64,000 nt of DNA from an uncultured Bacteroidaceae bacterium (GCA_944320785.1 CALUIR010000002.1:149482-213481); one strand, 5' to 3'; shown: positions 18,017 through 26,384, counted from the first letter of the stretch. Numbers and translations: made by a program. Notes: generated by a model from the sequence alone, not told the origin.

Positions 18017-18041
18017 CACTTGTGGAACGAATTGGCAGGCA

Positions 18042-18632
18042 ATGGTGAATGAGATAAAAACCGTATGTGTGTACAGTGCTTCCAGCGCGGGCGTGGAGGA
18101 AGCCTATTATGAGGCGGCCCGCCAGTTGGGCGCGTTGCTGGCGCAACGGCACTTGTGCTTGGTGAATGGCGCGGGAAGCCAAGGATTGATGGGTGCCGTG
18201 GCCGATGCCGTGCTGGAGCATGGAGGCGAGGCTGTGGGCGTGATTCCCCGTTTCATGGTGGAACGCGGCTGGCACCATCCGGGGATGACCCGCTTGGTGG
18301 AGGTGGGAACGATGCATGAGCGGAAGCAAGAGATGGCTCGTCTCTCAGATGGAATCATTGCCTTGCCGGGAGGTTGCGGCACGTTGGAGGAACTGTTGGA
18401 AATCATCACTTGGAAACAGTTGGGGCTGTATCCGAAGCCTATTGTCATCCTGAACGTGAATGCTTTTTTCAACCCGTTGTTGGAGATGCTCCATCGGGCT
18501 GTGTCCGAACACTTCATGCGCGAGGAGCATGCAGATCTTTGGCAAGTGGCCGCTACGCCGGAGCAGGCCGTCCGGCTTCTGTTTGCAACCCCATGGTGGA
18601 ATCCGGCGGTCGGGAAATTTGAGACGGTATGA
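18042..18632 (+). CDS. LOG-family protein (TIGR00730, cytokinin riboside monophosphate phosphoribohydrolase-like)
   Basis: A 196-residue Rossmann-fold protein. Family members hydrolyse N6-modified AMP or related nucleotide monophosphates to free base and ribose phosphate. Visible motifs are the N-terminal VCVYSASSAG, GAGSQGLMGAVADAVLEHGG, the nucleotide site MHERKQEMARLSDGIIALPG and the hallmark PGGCGTLEELLEIITWKQLG. It overlaps the DUF4271 gene downstream by 4 bp. The physiological substrate in Bacteroidetes is not established. Confidence 0.9.
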   Translation: MVNEIKTVCVYSASSAGVEEAYYEAARQLGALLAQRHLCLVNGAGSQGLMGAVADAVLEHGGEAVGVIPRFMVERGWHHPGMTRLVEVGTMHERKQEMARLSDGIIALPGGCGTLEELLEIITWKQLGLYPKPIVILNVNAFFNPLLEMLHRAVSEHFMREEHADLWQVAATPEQAVRLLFATPWWNPAVGKFETV

Positions 18633-19453
18633 AAGGAAATGTGCCACAGATGGATTCATTGTCCTTCTTCCCGGATGGTTTGTTGGCAGCGGACAGCTTG
18701 CCTGTGGCGGATACGGCCATCGGGCAGCCGTTGCCTTTGGTTGCCGGCGTGGAGGCTTGCCCTTCCGGCATGCAAGGCAATCCCCTCCCTTACCGTTTGG
18801 CTGCTGACCCTGTTGTGGCCTTGCTGTTGTTCTTAGGCGTGTTTTTCCTGGCTTGTGTGTTGCATGCAGGCAAGAAGCACCTGTTGCAGCGGTTGCGCGG
18901 TTTCTTCCATTTCCGCATGCGGGAGGATGCTTTTGAAAGCCCGGCAGCGGTGGACGGGTGTTCCCGTCTTTTCATTCTTTTGGCCGCATCTTTGGTGTTG
19001 GGCGTGGCTGTGTTTGCCTGTTTCCATGGCGTGTCCTTTTCTTCTTCTCCGGGTGGTTTCTTTTATGCCGTCTTGGCTTTGGATGTTTTGGTCGCTTTGG
19101 CTTATTTTTTGACAAAATGGTTGTTTTATGCCTTTTTAGGCTGGCTGTTTTTCGACCGCCCGCGTACGTCCTTGTGGATAGGCAGTTATTTTTCCGTGGT
19201 GTATGCCGCATCCGTCCTTTTATGTTCCGGCCTTTTGTTGTGGGTTTATGCGGACGGGCCTGCCGGTGCATTCATGGTTTTCTTCATATTTGTAGCCGTT
19301 ATGGCCAAAATATCCGTGTTTTATAATTGTATAAAGTTTTTTTCATTCAAATTTTATGGTCTTTTCTATTTAATTGTGTACTTTTGCGCGCTGGAAATAA
19401 TGCCTTGCCTGATTATGTACAAGGGGTTATCAATGCTTAATAATTTATTGTAG
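18629..19453 (+). CDS. DUF4271 membrane protein
   Basis: A 274-residue inner-membrane protein with a non-hydrophobic N-terminal ~65 residues and then about seven membrane segments (for example VVALLLFLGVFFLACVLHAG, LFILLAASLVLGVAVFAC, VYAASVLLCSGLLLWVYA and FYGLFYLIVYFCALEIMPCL). The placement directly before hemD is the arrangement I associate with DUF4271 in Bacteroidetes. Function is unknown. It overlaps the LOG gene by 4 bp and precedes hemD by 18 bp. Confidence 0.8.
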   Translation: MKGNVPQMDSLSFFPDGLLAADSLPVADTAIGQPLPLVAGVEACPSGMQGNPLPYRLAADPVVALLLFLGVFFLACVLHAGKKHLLQRLRGFFHFRMREDAFESPAAVDGCSRLFILLAASLVLGVAVFACFHGVSFSSSPGGFFYAVLALDVLVALAYFLTKWLFYAFLGWLFFDRPRTSLWIGSYFSVVYAASVLLCSGLLLWVYADGPAGAFMVFFIFVAVMAKISVFYNCIKFFSFKFYGLFYLIVYFCALEIMPCLIMYKGLSMLNNLL

Positions 19454-19471
19454 AAATAAAATTATAAGATT

Positions 19472-20218
19472 TTGAAAATCAATAAAATCCTCGTGTCGCA
19501 GCCTAAGCCTGCCTCCGAGAAGTCGCCTTATTACGACATTGCGGCCAAGTATGGCGTCAAGATTGATTTCCGGCCTTTCATCAAGGTGGAAAGCGTGACG
19601 CCGAAAGAGTTCCGACAGCAGAAAGTATCTATTTTGGATCATACGGCTGTTATTTTCACATCCCGGCATGCGATAGACCATTTCTTCCATTTGTGTACGG
19701 AGCTTCGCGTGACGATACCTGAAACGATGAAGTATTTTTGTGTGACAGAGACGGTAGCCTTGTATATCCAGAAATATGTGCAGTACCGCAAGCGGAAAAT
19801 CTTTTTCGGGAACACGGGCAAGGTGGATGATTTGATGCCTGCCATCCTGAAGCACAATACGGAACGTTATTTGGTCCCGATGTCGGATGTGCATAATGAT
19901 GAAATCAAGAACTTGCTTGACAAGCACAATGTGAAGCATACGGAAGTAGTGATGTACCGTACGGTGAGCAATGACTTTGCTCCCGGCGAAGAGTTTGATT
20001 ATGACATGCTGGTGTTCTTCAGCCCGTCGGGCATTTCTTCACTGATAAAGAACTTCCCGAATTTCGAGCAGAAAGACATCGCCATCGGTTGTTTTGGATC
20101 TACCACGGCCAAAGCTGTCCGCGATGCCGGCTTGAGGTTGGATTTGGAAGCTCCTACGGTGAATGCCCCTTCCATGACGGCGGCGCTTGACATGTTCATA
20201 AAGGAGCGGAACAAATAA
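19472..20218 (+). CDS. hemD: Uroporphyrinogen-III synthase
   Basis: Cyclises hydroxymethylbilane to uroporphyrinogen III in the tetrapyrrole pathway. The 248-residue protein shows the two-domain HemD pattern with VSQPKPASEKSPYYDIAAKY at the start, VIFTSRHAIDHFF, VTETVALYIQKY, VPMSDVHNDEIKNLL, MLVFFSPSGISSLIKNFP and AIGCFGSTTAKAVRDAGL. No ATG fits the N-terminus: reading from TTG 19472 gives MKINKILVSQPKP, the expected family start, so a TTG start is likely. A hairpin terminator follows. Confidence 0.9.
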   Translation: MKINKILVSQPKPASEKSPYYDIAAKYGVKIDFRPFIKVESVTPKEFRQQKVSILDHTAVIFTSRHAIDHFFHLCTELRVTIPETMKYFCVTETVALYIQKYVQYRKRKIFFGNTGKVDDLMPAILKHNTERYLVPMSDVHNDEIKNLLDKHNVKHTEVVMYRTVSNDFAPGEEFDYDMLVFFSPSGISSLIKNFPNFEQKDIAIGCFGSTTAKAVRDAGLRLDLEAPTVNAPSMTAALDMFIKERNK

Positions 20219-20246
20219 TTAGGGAGTTGTTTTGTATTGCCAATGG

Positions 20247-20289
20247 AAGGACGGAGAGGCTTTCTGCAAGCAGTCTTCGTCCTTTTGTT
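20247..20289 (+). terminator. Terminator after hemD
   Basis: AAGGACG (20247-20253) pairs with CGTCCTT (20278-20284), with an inner GCTT/AAGC stem and a following TTTTGTTG tract. Confidence 0.7.
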
Positions 20290-20335
20290 GCATGAGGGCG
20301 GGATTTGAATGGATTCGGGCAACGGGACCGGTCGG

Positions 20336-20737
20336 ATGGACATGGAGAACAATACCTTTACGAAGGCGGAACGTTTATGCAGCCGGAAGGCGATAGAAAC
20401 GTTGTTTGCAGGAGGCGCGCAAGCATTGACGGCCTTCCCCTTGCGTGCTGTTTTCCGCCAAGTGGATGAAGGCGCGGAAGTGCCGGTGTCTGTGTTGGTC
20501 AGCGTGTCGAAGAAACGCTTCAAGCGTGCGGTGAAACGCAACCGCGTGAAGCGCCAAATCCGGGAAGCTTACCGCAAGAACAAGCATCCGTTGACGGCTC
20601 TTTTGGCGGAACGCGGGGCAGGGTTGCATTTGGCCATCATTTATTTGAGCAACGAACTGTATGCCTCGCCGAGGATAGAAAGCCGCATGGCGGAACTGTT
20701 GGAGCGGATTGGCAAGAAGGTGGGAGGAACGGCGTGA
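20336..20737 (+). CDS. rnpA: Ribonuclease P protein component
   Basis: The protein partner of RNase P RNA, which removes tRNA 5' leaders. The basic protein of about 133 residues has [20 protein letters not shown] at the start, [17 protein letters not shown] and then the diagnostic [17 protein letters not shown]. The start is uncertain: ATGs at 20336 and 20342 are both suitable and 20309 is possible; I took 20336. The stop overlaps the yidD start (TGATG), so the two are coupled, as in many bacteria. Confidence 0.92.
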   Translation: MDMENNTFTKAERLCSRKAIETLFAGGAQALTAFPLRAVFRQVDEGAEVPVSVLVSVSKKRFKRAVKRNRVKRQIREAYRKNKHPLTALLAERGAGLHLAIIYLSNELYASPRIESRMAELLERIGKKVGGTA

Positions 20738-20958
20738 TGAAGCGTCTGCTGTCTTTCCTGTTGCTGTTGCCGGTTTATTTTTACCGTGCCTGCATTTCCC
20801 CGTTGACGCCGGCCTCGTGCCGTTTCACGCCGACCTGTTCCCAATACGCCATCGAGGCGATAAAGAAGCACGGCCCGTTCAAGGGATTGTACTTGGCGGT
20901 GCGGCGGATTCTCCGTTGCCATCCGTGGGGAGGCGCCGGTTATGACCCGGTGCCGTGA
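20737..20958 (+). CDS. yidD: Membrane protein insertion efficiency factor
   Basis: A small (73-residue) membrane-associated protein that assists YidC-dependent insertion. The full family signature is visible: [39 protein letters not shown] with its conserved cysteines, and [21 protein letters not shown] 20737 overlaps the rnpA stop. The gene order rnpA-yidD is widely conserved. Confidence 0.95.
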   Translation: MKRLLSFLLLLPVYFYRACISPLTPASCRFTPTCSQYAIEAIKKHGPFKGLYLAVRRILRCHPWGGAGYDPVP

Positions 20959-20966
20959 CGCAGGCC

Positions 20967-21611
20967 ATGATGAGCATAGACGACATACATACGCATGCTG
21001 ACAGGCCGGGCGCCATCATCAACTGCTGTTTCCCGGATTTCTTTCCGGAAGAAGGCCGCTATTATTCGGTGGGCATTCATCCTTGGCAGGCATGCTTGTT
21101 GGATGATGCAGCCCGGAAACTGTTGCGCGCTTTTCTTTCCCACCGCCAAGTGGTGGCCGTAGGCGAGGCAGGTTTGGACAAGGCGGCCAAGGCGGATTGG
21201 GCGTTGCAGGAGGATGTGTTCGCCTTCCATGCCGTATTGGCGGAGGAGACCCGTAAGCCTTTGGTGATTCATTCGGTGCGCGCCTCCAATGAAACCGTGA
21301 ACCTGAAGCGGCGTTTAAGCCCGTCTGTCCCTTGGATTATCCATGGCTTCCGGGGCAATGCGAATGTGGCGGGGCAGTACCTTTCCCATGGTTTTTACCT
21401 GTCATTCGGCGAACGTTTCCAGCCGGAGGCGCTTCGGGCGACGCCTTTGTCGCGTTTGTTTGTGGAGACGGACGAGAGCCGGGCGGGCATTGACGCGATT
21501 TACCGGGAAATCGCCAACGGGAAGGGCATCCCGGAGGAACTGTTGCGCGATAGGGTGCAAGCGAACATCCGGGAGGTCTTTTTTAAAGGCAAGAGTTGCT
21601 TGTTCCGATAA
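20967..21611 (+). CDS. TatD-family metal-dependent hydrolase
   Basis: A short (~214 residues) TIM-barrel hydrolase of the TatD group, whose members are Mg-dependent DNases. Visible ligands are IDDIHTHAD (H-x-H), VAVGEAGLDKAAK (Glu), the histidines of FHAVLAEETRKPLVIHSVRA and PWIIHGFRGN, and LFVETDES (Asp). It is shorter than classical ~260-residue TatD but keeps all the motifs, a form I associate with Bacteroidetes. A GTG at 20955 overlapping the yidD stop could also start it. Confidence 0.85.
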   Translation: MMSIDDIHTHADRPGAIINCCFPDFFPEEGRYYSVGIHPWQACLLDDAARKLLRAFLSHRQVVAVGEAGLDKAAKADWALQEDVFAFHAVLAEETRKPLVIHSVRASNETVNLKRRLSPSVPWIIHGFRGNANVAGQYLSHGFYLSFGERFQPEALRATPLSRLFVETDESRAGIDAIYREIANGKGIPEELLRDRVQANIREVFFKGKSCLFR

Positions 21612-21668
21612 AGAGTCGTATTTTTGCCGACACGAATATTATCAAAAAACCAACAAAGGAATCATTCG

Positions 21669-22961
21669 ATGAATTTTGTAGAAGAATTAAGATGGCGCGG
21701 AATGGTGCACACGATGATGCCTGGCACCGAGGAATTGCTTTCCAAAGAACAAGTGACTGCTTACATTGGCTTCGACCCTACGGCGGACTCCCTGCACATA
21801 GGGCATCTCTGCAGCGTGATGATTTTACGTCATTTCCAGCGTTGCGGGCATAAGCCGATTGTGCTGATAGGCGGCGCGACGGGAATGATTGGCGACCCGT
21901 CGGGGAAATCAGCGGAGCGCAACCTGCTGACGGAAGAAACCTTGCGGCACAACATCGAGGGGATGAGGAAGCAGTTGAGCAAGTTCCTGGATTTTGATTC
22001 AGGCCTGCCCAACCATGCCGAGTTGGTCAATAACTATGATTGGATGAAAGACTACACGTTCCTTGACTTTGCGCGCGAGATAGGCAAGCATATCACCGTC
22101 AACTACATGATGGCGAAAGACTCCGTGCAAAAGCGGCTGAACGGCGAGGCACGCGACGGGCTGTCTTTCACTGAATTTACCTACCAGCTGTTGCAAGGGT
22201 ATGATTTCCTGCATTTGTACGAGACGAAAGGCTGCAAGCTCCAGATGGGCGGCTCCGACCAATGGGGCAACATCACGACGGGCGCGGAACTGATACGCCG
22301 CATGAACGGCGGGGAAGTGTATGCACTGACTTGCCCGTTGATAACCAAAGCCGACGGTGGCAAGTTCGGAAAGACGGAGTCCGGGAACATCTGGCTCGAC
22401 CCCCGCTACACGTCTCCCTATAAATTCTACCAGTTCTGGCTGAACGTGAGCGACGAGGACGCGGCGCGTTACATCAAGATATTCACGTCTTTGCCGAAAG
22501 AAGAAATAGACGCTTTGGCGGCAGAGCATGCACAGGCTCCCCATCTGCGGGTGTTGCAGAAGCGTTTGGCCAAGGAAGTGACCGTGATGGTACATTCCGA
22601 GGAGGACTACAATGCCGCGGTGGAAGCATCGGGCATCCTGTTCGGCAATGCCACTTCCGAGGCTTTGCGCAAGCTGGATGAAGACACGTTGCTGTCGGTA
22701 TTTGAGGGTGTTCCGCAGTTTGAAGTGTCGAGAGATGCCTTGTCTGGCGGGGTGAAAGCCGTCGATTTGTTGGTGGAGCAGGCGCAAGTGTTCCCTTCGA
22801 AAGGCGAGATGCGCAAGCTGGTGCAGAATGGCGGCGTGTCTATCAACAAGGAGAAACTGGCGGCATTCGACCGCATCCTGACGGCCGATGACTTGCTGGA
22901 CGGGAAGTACCTGCTGGTGCAGAAAGGCAAGAAGAATTATTATTTGGTGATTGTCAAGTAA
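21669..22961 (+). CDS. tyrS: Tyrosyl-tRNA synthetase
   Basis: Charges tRNA-Tyr. The 430-residue class I synthetase has [20 protein letters not shown] (HIGH motif), [15 protein letters not shown], the tyrosine-binding [13 protein letters not shown] and [12 protein letters not shown], then the KMSKS-equivalent [11 protein letters not shown]-terminal S4 RNA-binding domain follows ([20 protein letters not shown] then GVSINKEKL). ATG 21669 gives the usual [12 protein letters not shown]; the in-frame ATG at 21624 would add a non-conserved extension. Confidence 0.97.
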   Translation: MNFVEELRWRGMVHTMMPGTEELLSKEQVTAYIGFDPTADSLHIGHLCSVMILRHFQRCGHKPIVLIGGATGMIGDPSGKSAERNLLTEETLRHNIEGMRKQLSKFLDFDSGLPNHAELVNNYDWMKDYTFLDFAREIGKHITVNYMMAKDSVQKRLNGEARDGLSFTEFTYQLLQGYDFLHLYETKGCKLQMGGSDQWGNITTGAELIRRMNGGEVYALTCPLITKADGGKFGKTESGNIWLDPRYTSPYKFYQFWLNVSDEDAARYIKIFTSLPKEEIDALAAEHAQAPHLRVLQKRLAKEVTVMVHSEEDYNAAVEASGILFGNATSEALRKLDEDTLLSVFEGVPQFEVSRDALSGGVKAVDLLVEQAQVFPSKGEMRKLVQNGGVSINKEKLAAFDRILTADDLLDGKYLLVQKGKKNYYLVIVK

Positions 22962-22976
22962 AAAGTTGGCAGAATA

Positions 22977-23008
22977 TTTGGATATGTTGAAGGACTCCGC
23001 TAACTTTG
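22977..23008 (+). promoter_or_regulatory. Promoter of tRNA-Gln
   Basis: TTTG (22977-22980), 20 nt, TAACTTTG (23001-23008). The expected start lies ~25 nt before the mature tRNA. Confidence 0.75.
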
Positions 23009-23039
23009 CACCCGCTTTTTAACCGAAAGCTATAAAGTT

Positions 23040-23110
23040 TGGACTATGGTGTAATGGCAGCACAACAGGTTTTGGTTCTGTTTGTCTAGGTTCGAATCCT
23101 GGTAGTCCAA
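23040..23110 (+). tRNA. tRNA-Gln (anticodon TTG)
   Basis: A full cloverleaf can be folded by hand. The acceptor TGGACTA (23040-23046) pairs with TAGTCCA (23103-23109), with discriminator A. The anticodon stem ACAGG/TCTGT has loop TTTTGGT, giving anticodon TTG. The T arm is CTAGG/CCTGG around TTCGAAT. No CCA is encoded. Confidence 0.95.
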
Positions 23111-23113
23111 CTT

Positions 23114-23149
23114 GAAAGCGGGAAGCACAGGCTTGTGCTTCCCGCTTTC
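23114..23149 (+). terminator. Terminator of tRNA-Gln
   Basis: A perfect 16-bp stem (23114-23129 with 23134-23149) and a 4-nt loop, starting 4 nt after the tRNA. The tail is CGTTTCATG, so the T run is weak. Confidence 0.8.
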
Positions 23150-23269
23150 CGTTTCATGTCGTTTGCTTGTCCGGCGCTGCCTGTGTCCGGCGATTGGGCC
23201 TGCCTCGACGGGAAAGCCGTTGGCATTCCATTTGATGAGGGAGGAGGCTTGCAAGGGGAGTTCCCCTGC

Positions 23270-23373
23270 ACGATTAGTAATCGTCACGCATTACGATTGC
23301 TAATCGTATTGGCAAAAGTTCAGGAACATTTTGTGAAAACCTTGGAAGGTTCGGGGCAAAACCTTCCAAGGTT
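23270..23373. repeat. Composite palindromic element, copy 1
   Basis: Two 15-bp palindromes of the form ACGATTAnTAATCGT (23270-23284 and 23293-23307, the second with one change) are spaced exactly 23 bp apart. They are followed by AAAAGTTC and then AACCTTGGAAGGTT (23338-23351) and its reverse complement (23360-23373), which together can form a 14-bp hairpin. A second copy with the same order lies at 44630-44736. The rest of the 23150-23426 interval holds no gene. Confidence 0.8.
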
Positions 23374-23426
23374 CTTGCAAGGCCGTTGGCGCGTGCGGGG
23401 CAAAGGCGGGCTGCCTGCGCGTTGCC

Positions 23427-23858
23427 TTATGGCTGCCGGGGAGGCGTGGTTCTCGGTTCATCGGGGCGGTAAGCGATGAGTTCGGCCCGGCAACAAATGC
23501 CGGATGACCGGTCCGTGCAGCACCCGAATGTCCACTGCATGCCGTCGAAGGGTTGCAACCATTCGTGCAGCCGGGCGATGCTCGTTTCTTCCTTGATGAT
23601 GAAGTTCAGGAGGAGGTGCGTGTATTTCCCTTTCAGCGCCCGTGTGGCTTTCCGGATGTTGGCGGACATTTCCGCGTCGTTGCGTCCGCAGATGGTGAGA
23701 GCGCAGGCCGCTTTTGCGGCTTGCGCGGCCCGGAAGTCGGTTTCGTTCAAGGCCACGATGGGGCGCAACCCCCTTTGCAGGCAGGCTGCGCATGCCATCT
23801 TTTGGACATATTCCCGGACGGTTGCCGCGCTGGTGGCGGGCTTTTCGTAGCTTTCCAT
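23427..23858 (-). CDS. Uncharacterised cysteine-rich 143-residue protein, third gene of a three-gene cluster
   Basis: I do not recognise this protein with confidence. It has many cysteines (ACAACLQRG, AACALTICG and GCCTDRSSGICC), no signal peptide and no membrane segment. The second half, KYTHLLLNFIIKEETSIARL then WTFGCCTD, reads like the alternating strand/helix pattern of the tubulin/FtsZ C-terminal domain, a weak resemblance only. It starts 7 bp after the 72-residue gene upstream and is evidently co-transcribed with it. Confidence 0.65.
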   Translation of the reverse strand: MESYEKPATSAATVREYVQKMACAACLQRGLRPIVALNETDFRAAQAAKAACALTICGRNDAEMSANIRKATRALKGKYTHLLLNFIIKEETSIARLHEWLQPFDGMQWTFGCCTDRSSGICCRAELIAYRPDEPRTTPPRQP

Positions 23859-23865
23859 GCCTTGC

Positions 23866-24084
23866 TTATTTCTTTCGGAGGTTGTATTGGCTCTCCATCA
23901 GTTTCAGTTCCGACTTGCTGGCTATCAGCATGAGTTCCCGTCTCAACTGCGGGATGAGCCGGGCGAGCTCGTCGAAGTCCACGTTTCGGAACACCGCCTT
24001 GTTCAGTTGCGAGATGTGGTCGTAGTCCAGCTTGATGTCCTCTTTTCGGGCTTGTTGGCGCATCAGTTCGGTCAGTTTCGCCAA
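23866..24084 (-). CDS. Uncharacterised 72-residue helical protein, second gene of the cluster
   Basis: A small, charged protein predicted to be almost wholly helical (KLTELMRQQARKEDIKLDYD, then LNKAVFRNVDFDELARLIPQ and a basic Leu/Glu/Lys-rich C-terminus). It overlaps the large upstream gene by 13 bp, so it is translationally coupled to it. No family is recognised. It could be a partner or adaptor subunit (inference). Confidence 0.65.
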   Translation of the reverse strand: MAKLTELMRQQARKEDIKLDYDHISQLNKAVFRNVDFDELARLIPQLRRELMLIASKSELKLMESQYNLRKK

Positions 24085-25415
24085 AGCGGGCAGATGTTGG
24101 GGTTGTCGTCCAGCACATGGGCGATGTTCGGCGTGTGGTCGATGGTGATGTGGTCGATGGCGGATGCGCGCATGGGACGGTCTCCCCCCCGGTGCGTTTC
24201 CGTCAGGAGCAGGGCTTTTTGCCCGTCGGGCAGCAGCACGGTTGCCTTTTTCGTTTGCGGGTCTATCTCAAGCCAGTCGATGTCTGCCAGGATGAAATCC
24301 CCTTTTTCCGTGAGGACGGTGATGCGGGCGATGCAGTCGTCGATCCAGCGGTTCAGCCATCTCAGGTTTCCGCCGCCGCTGCTGATGAGGCCCATCCCGG
24401 CTAATTTGTCGTGCCGCTCGAACAAGGCTTTGATGAAACGTATGGGATAGAACACCGTTTTGCTGTGGCTGATGCGGTCTTGCGTGGCGAGGCGGTTGTA
24501 GAACCTTTTTTCCAATTGGTCGTATTCATAGCCGGTGGTGGCCGCTTCGGCGAGAGGCAGTCCGGCGGTTTCCGTGTTGTTCTCCCCGTCGGCTTCGCGG
24601 CACGGCAGGCTGCATTCGCGGGTCGCTTCTTCGATGAACTGCACGTACAGGCTGAAAGCCCGGCGCATGTGGCGCAAGGTGACGGGGTGGATGGCGGTCG
24701 TCTCCGGGTGGTTGGCGGCGTTGTTGGTGTGGCTTTCTAACTTTTCTAACAGTTGGAGAGCCTTTTCGCGGTCTTGCGCGATGAATTTCGGCAGCAGGGC
24801 CAGCATGTCGATTTCCTTTCCGGGTATCAGCGTGCAAAGGAAATGGCGGTTGAGCGAATTGATGCGCGACACGATGCTCTCGGCTGAGTTCCTTTGCTTT
24901 TCGCCGGTGTATTGCAGCCAGTCCGTGAACTCCTCTTGCATGAACAGCTTCTGGCCGGCCGTCATGCATCCGGACGTGGCGGCGGTTCCTGCTTTTGCCT
25001 GCGCGGCCTTTTCCTCAAGGAAGCGGCGGTAGTTGCGGAAAGCGCTCAGCAGGTCCTTGAAATGCGCAGGGCGCGATTCGGGGTCGTTGGCCGTTTTCGC
25101 CCATTCCAGCCATCCGTTCATTTCCTTTTCGTAGGCATCCAGCAAGGCGGGCAGCGCCTTGAAATCCTGCTGCTCGAAGCATTCTTGCACCAAAGTGTAG
25201 AAGTCGTCATCGTATCCGTCGAGGCTGGTGACCAGCTTGTCCATGTTTCTCAGGTAGGAAGGATAGCTGCGCACGGTGCCTTTGAAGTTGTTTTGTTGCA
25301 GCCAATCGCGGTATTCGTCGATGCGGTAAGGAGCCTGTACCCCTTTGAGATCCCTCGTCAGTTCGCGCAACACGAGGTCGCCCTCGCTGATGATGTGTTC
25401 GATAAGTCCCTTCAT
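24072..25415 (-). CDS. Uncharacterised 447-residue protein with two SAM-like helical repeats, first gene of the cluster
   Basis: No known family is recognised. The N-terminal half contains two similar segments, YRDWLQQNNFKGTVRSYPSY (from about residue 34) and FTDWLQYTGEKQRNSAESIV (from about residue 170). They resemble the SAM-like core-binding domain of tyrosine recombinases, but no recombinase catalytic Arg/Tyr motifs follow. The C-terminal half is mixed alpha/beta with GDFILADIDWLEID. No signal peptide is present. A good promoter lies just upstream (25446-25477). Confidence 0.7.
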   Translation of the reverse strand: MKGLIEHIISEGDLVLRELTRDLKGVQAPYRIDEYRDWLQQNNFKGTVRSYPSYLRNMDKLVTSLDGYDDDFYTLVQECFEQQDFKALPALLDAYEKEMNGWLEWAKTANDPESRPAHFKDLLSAFRNYRRFLEEKAAQAKAGTAATSGCMTAGQKLFMQEEFTDWLQYTGEKQRNSAESIVSRINSLNRHFLCTLIPGKEIDMLALLPKFIAQDREKALQLLEKLESHTNNAANHPETTAIHPVTLRHMRRAFSLYVQFIEEATRECSLPCREADGENNTETAGLPLAEAATTGYEYDQLEKRFYNRLATQDRISHSKTVFYPIRFIKALFERHDKLAGMGLISSGGGNLRWLNRWIDDCIARITVLTEKGDFILADIDWLEIDPQTKKATVLLPDGQKALLLTETHRGGDRPMRASAIDHITIDHTPNIAHVLDDNPNICPLWRN

Positions 25416-25444
25416 TGCGTATGTCTTTTTAGGTTATGCATGCC

Positions 25445-25477
25445 GCAAATGTAGGGCATTTGCGCGACCGTTGCAAC
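25445..25477 (-). promoter_or_regulatory. Promoter with overlapping palindrome for the three-gene cluster
   Basis: On the minus strand, GTTG (25477-25474), 20 nt, TACATTTG (25453-25446). The -7 box lies in an inverted repeat GCAAATG/CATTTGC spanning 25445-25463, a candidate operator. The predicted start is about 25 nt before the first codon. Confidence 0.65.
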
Positions 25478-25538
25478 GGCCGATGCAAAATAAGATTTTG
25501 ACGTGTGCAGTTGCTTGATGGATAGTGTGTTGCGGATG

Positions 25539-26339
25539 TTAACAATGGCTGAACAGCCATTCGATGCCTTTGGCGATGCCATCCTCATCGACCGTGGCGG
25601 TCACATGGTTGGCGGCGGCCTTCACTTCATCGTGCGCATTGCCCATGGCAATGCCGATGGCGGCGTGGCGAAGCATGGGGATGTCGTTTCCTCCGTCGCC
25701 GAAAGCCACCGTGTCTTCCAACCGCAGGCCGAAATGACGGATGATTTCGTCGATACCCCGCTGTTTGGTGTTGCCCTTTGCCGTGATGTCCGCGAAGGCG
25801 GGATGCCAGCGCCCTATCTCGCATAGGGTGAGGTGCGGGGCAATTTCCTGTTCTTCGGCCTCGTTGATGAAAGGGGTCAGCTGGAACACTTCTTTCCCGC
25901 TCCCCAGGATTTCTTCGGGCGGTGTGGTCGGCATGGGGGTGGTCACCTTCAAGTATTCGTAAAACACTTGCCGCACCCGTTCGTCGGGCTGGCAGACGCG
26001 CACGTTGTCCTCGCCCACCACGATGCAAGGAATGCCCCTCCTTGCGCAAAAATCCACGATGGTTTGCACGTCTGTTGGCGGGATGGGGCTTTTGTAGAGG
26101 GTCTGCCCGTCGGCAAAGCAATATGCGCCGTTCATGGTGACGTAGCCGTCGATCAGCCGCCGTTTTTCCAATTCTTCTAAATTGTTGATGAGGATGCGCG
26201 GTCGCCCGGTGGCGATGAAGATGCGGCAGCCGGCTTCTTTTGCGCGGAGGATGGCTTCAATGGCCGAGGTTGGAATCCGATGCGTGCGGAAAGACACCAG
26301 CGTGCCGTCGATGTCGAAGAAAAGGGCTTTGTTCATCAT
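25539..26339 (-). CDS. HAD-superfamily Cof-type phosphatase
   Basis: A cytoplasmic HAD hydrolase of the Cof/IIB subfamily; these dephosphorylate sugar phosphates, nucleotides or related metabolites. Motif I is FFDIDGTLVSF with the nucleophilic Asp, motif II lies in IFIATGRPR, the cap follows, then KGNTKQRGIDEII with the Lys and motif IV DTVAFGDGGNDIPMLRHAAI. ATG 26339 (or 26336) is chosen because the sequence upstream in frame is not conserved and contains the promoter. The 266-residue length is normal. Confidence 0.9.
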   Translation of the reverse strand: MMNKALFFDIDGTLVSFRTHRIPTSAIEAILRAKEAGCRIFIATGRPRILINNLEELEKRRLIDGYVTMNGAYCFADGQTLYKSPIPPTDVQTIVDFCARRGIPCIVVGEDNVRVCQPDERVRQVFYEYLKVTTPMPTTPPEEILGSGKEVFQLTPFINEAEEQEIAPHLTLCEIGRWHPAFADITAKGNTKQRGIDEIIRHFGLRLEDTVAFGDGGNDIPMLRHAAIGIAMGNAHDEVKAAANHVTATVDEDGIAKGIEWLFSHC

Positions 26340-26384
26340 GTTGCTGATTCTGTTTCTTTGTTCCCTTCGCAAGGAAAGGGGCTG

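Noticed and set aside
23270-23310. CRISPR-like array at the 23-bp spaced palindromes
   Set aside because: Repeats are only 15 bp with ~8-bp gaps, far too short for CRISPR spacers, and no cas genes are nearby. The same holds for the 21-bp arrays.
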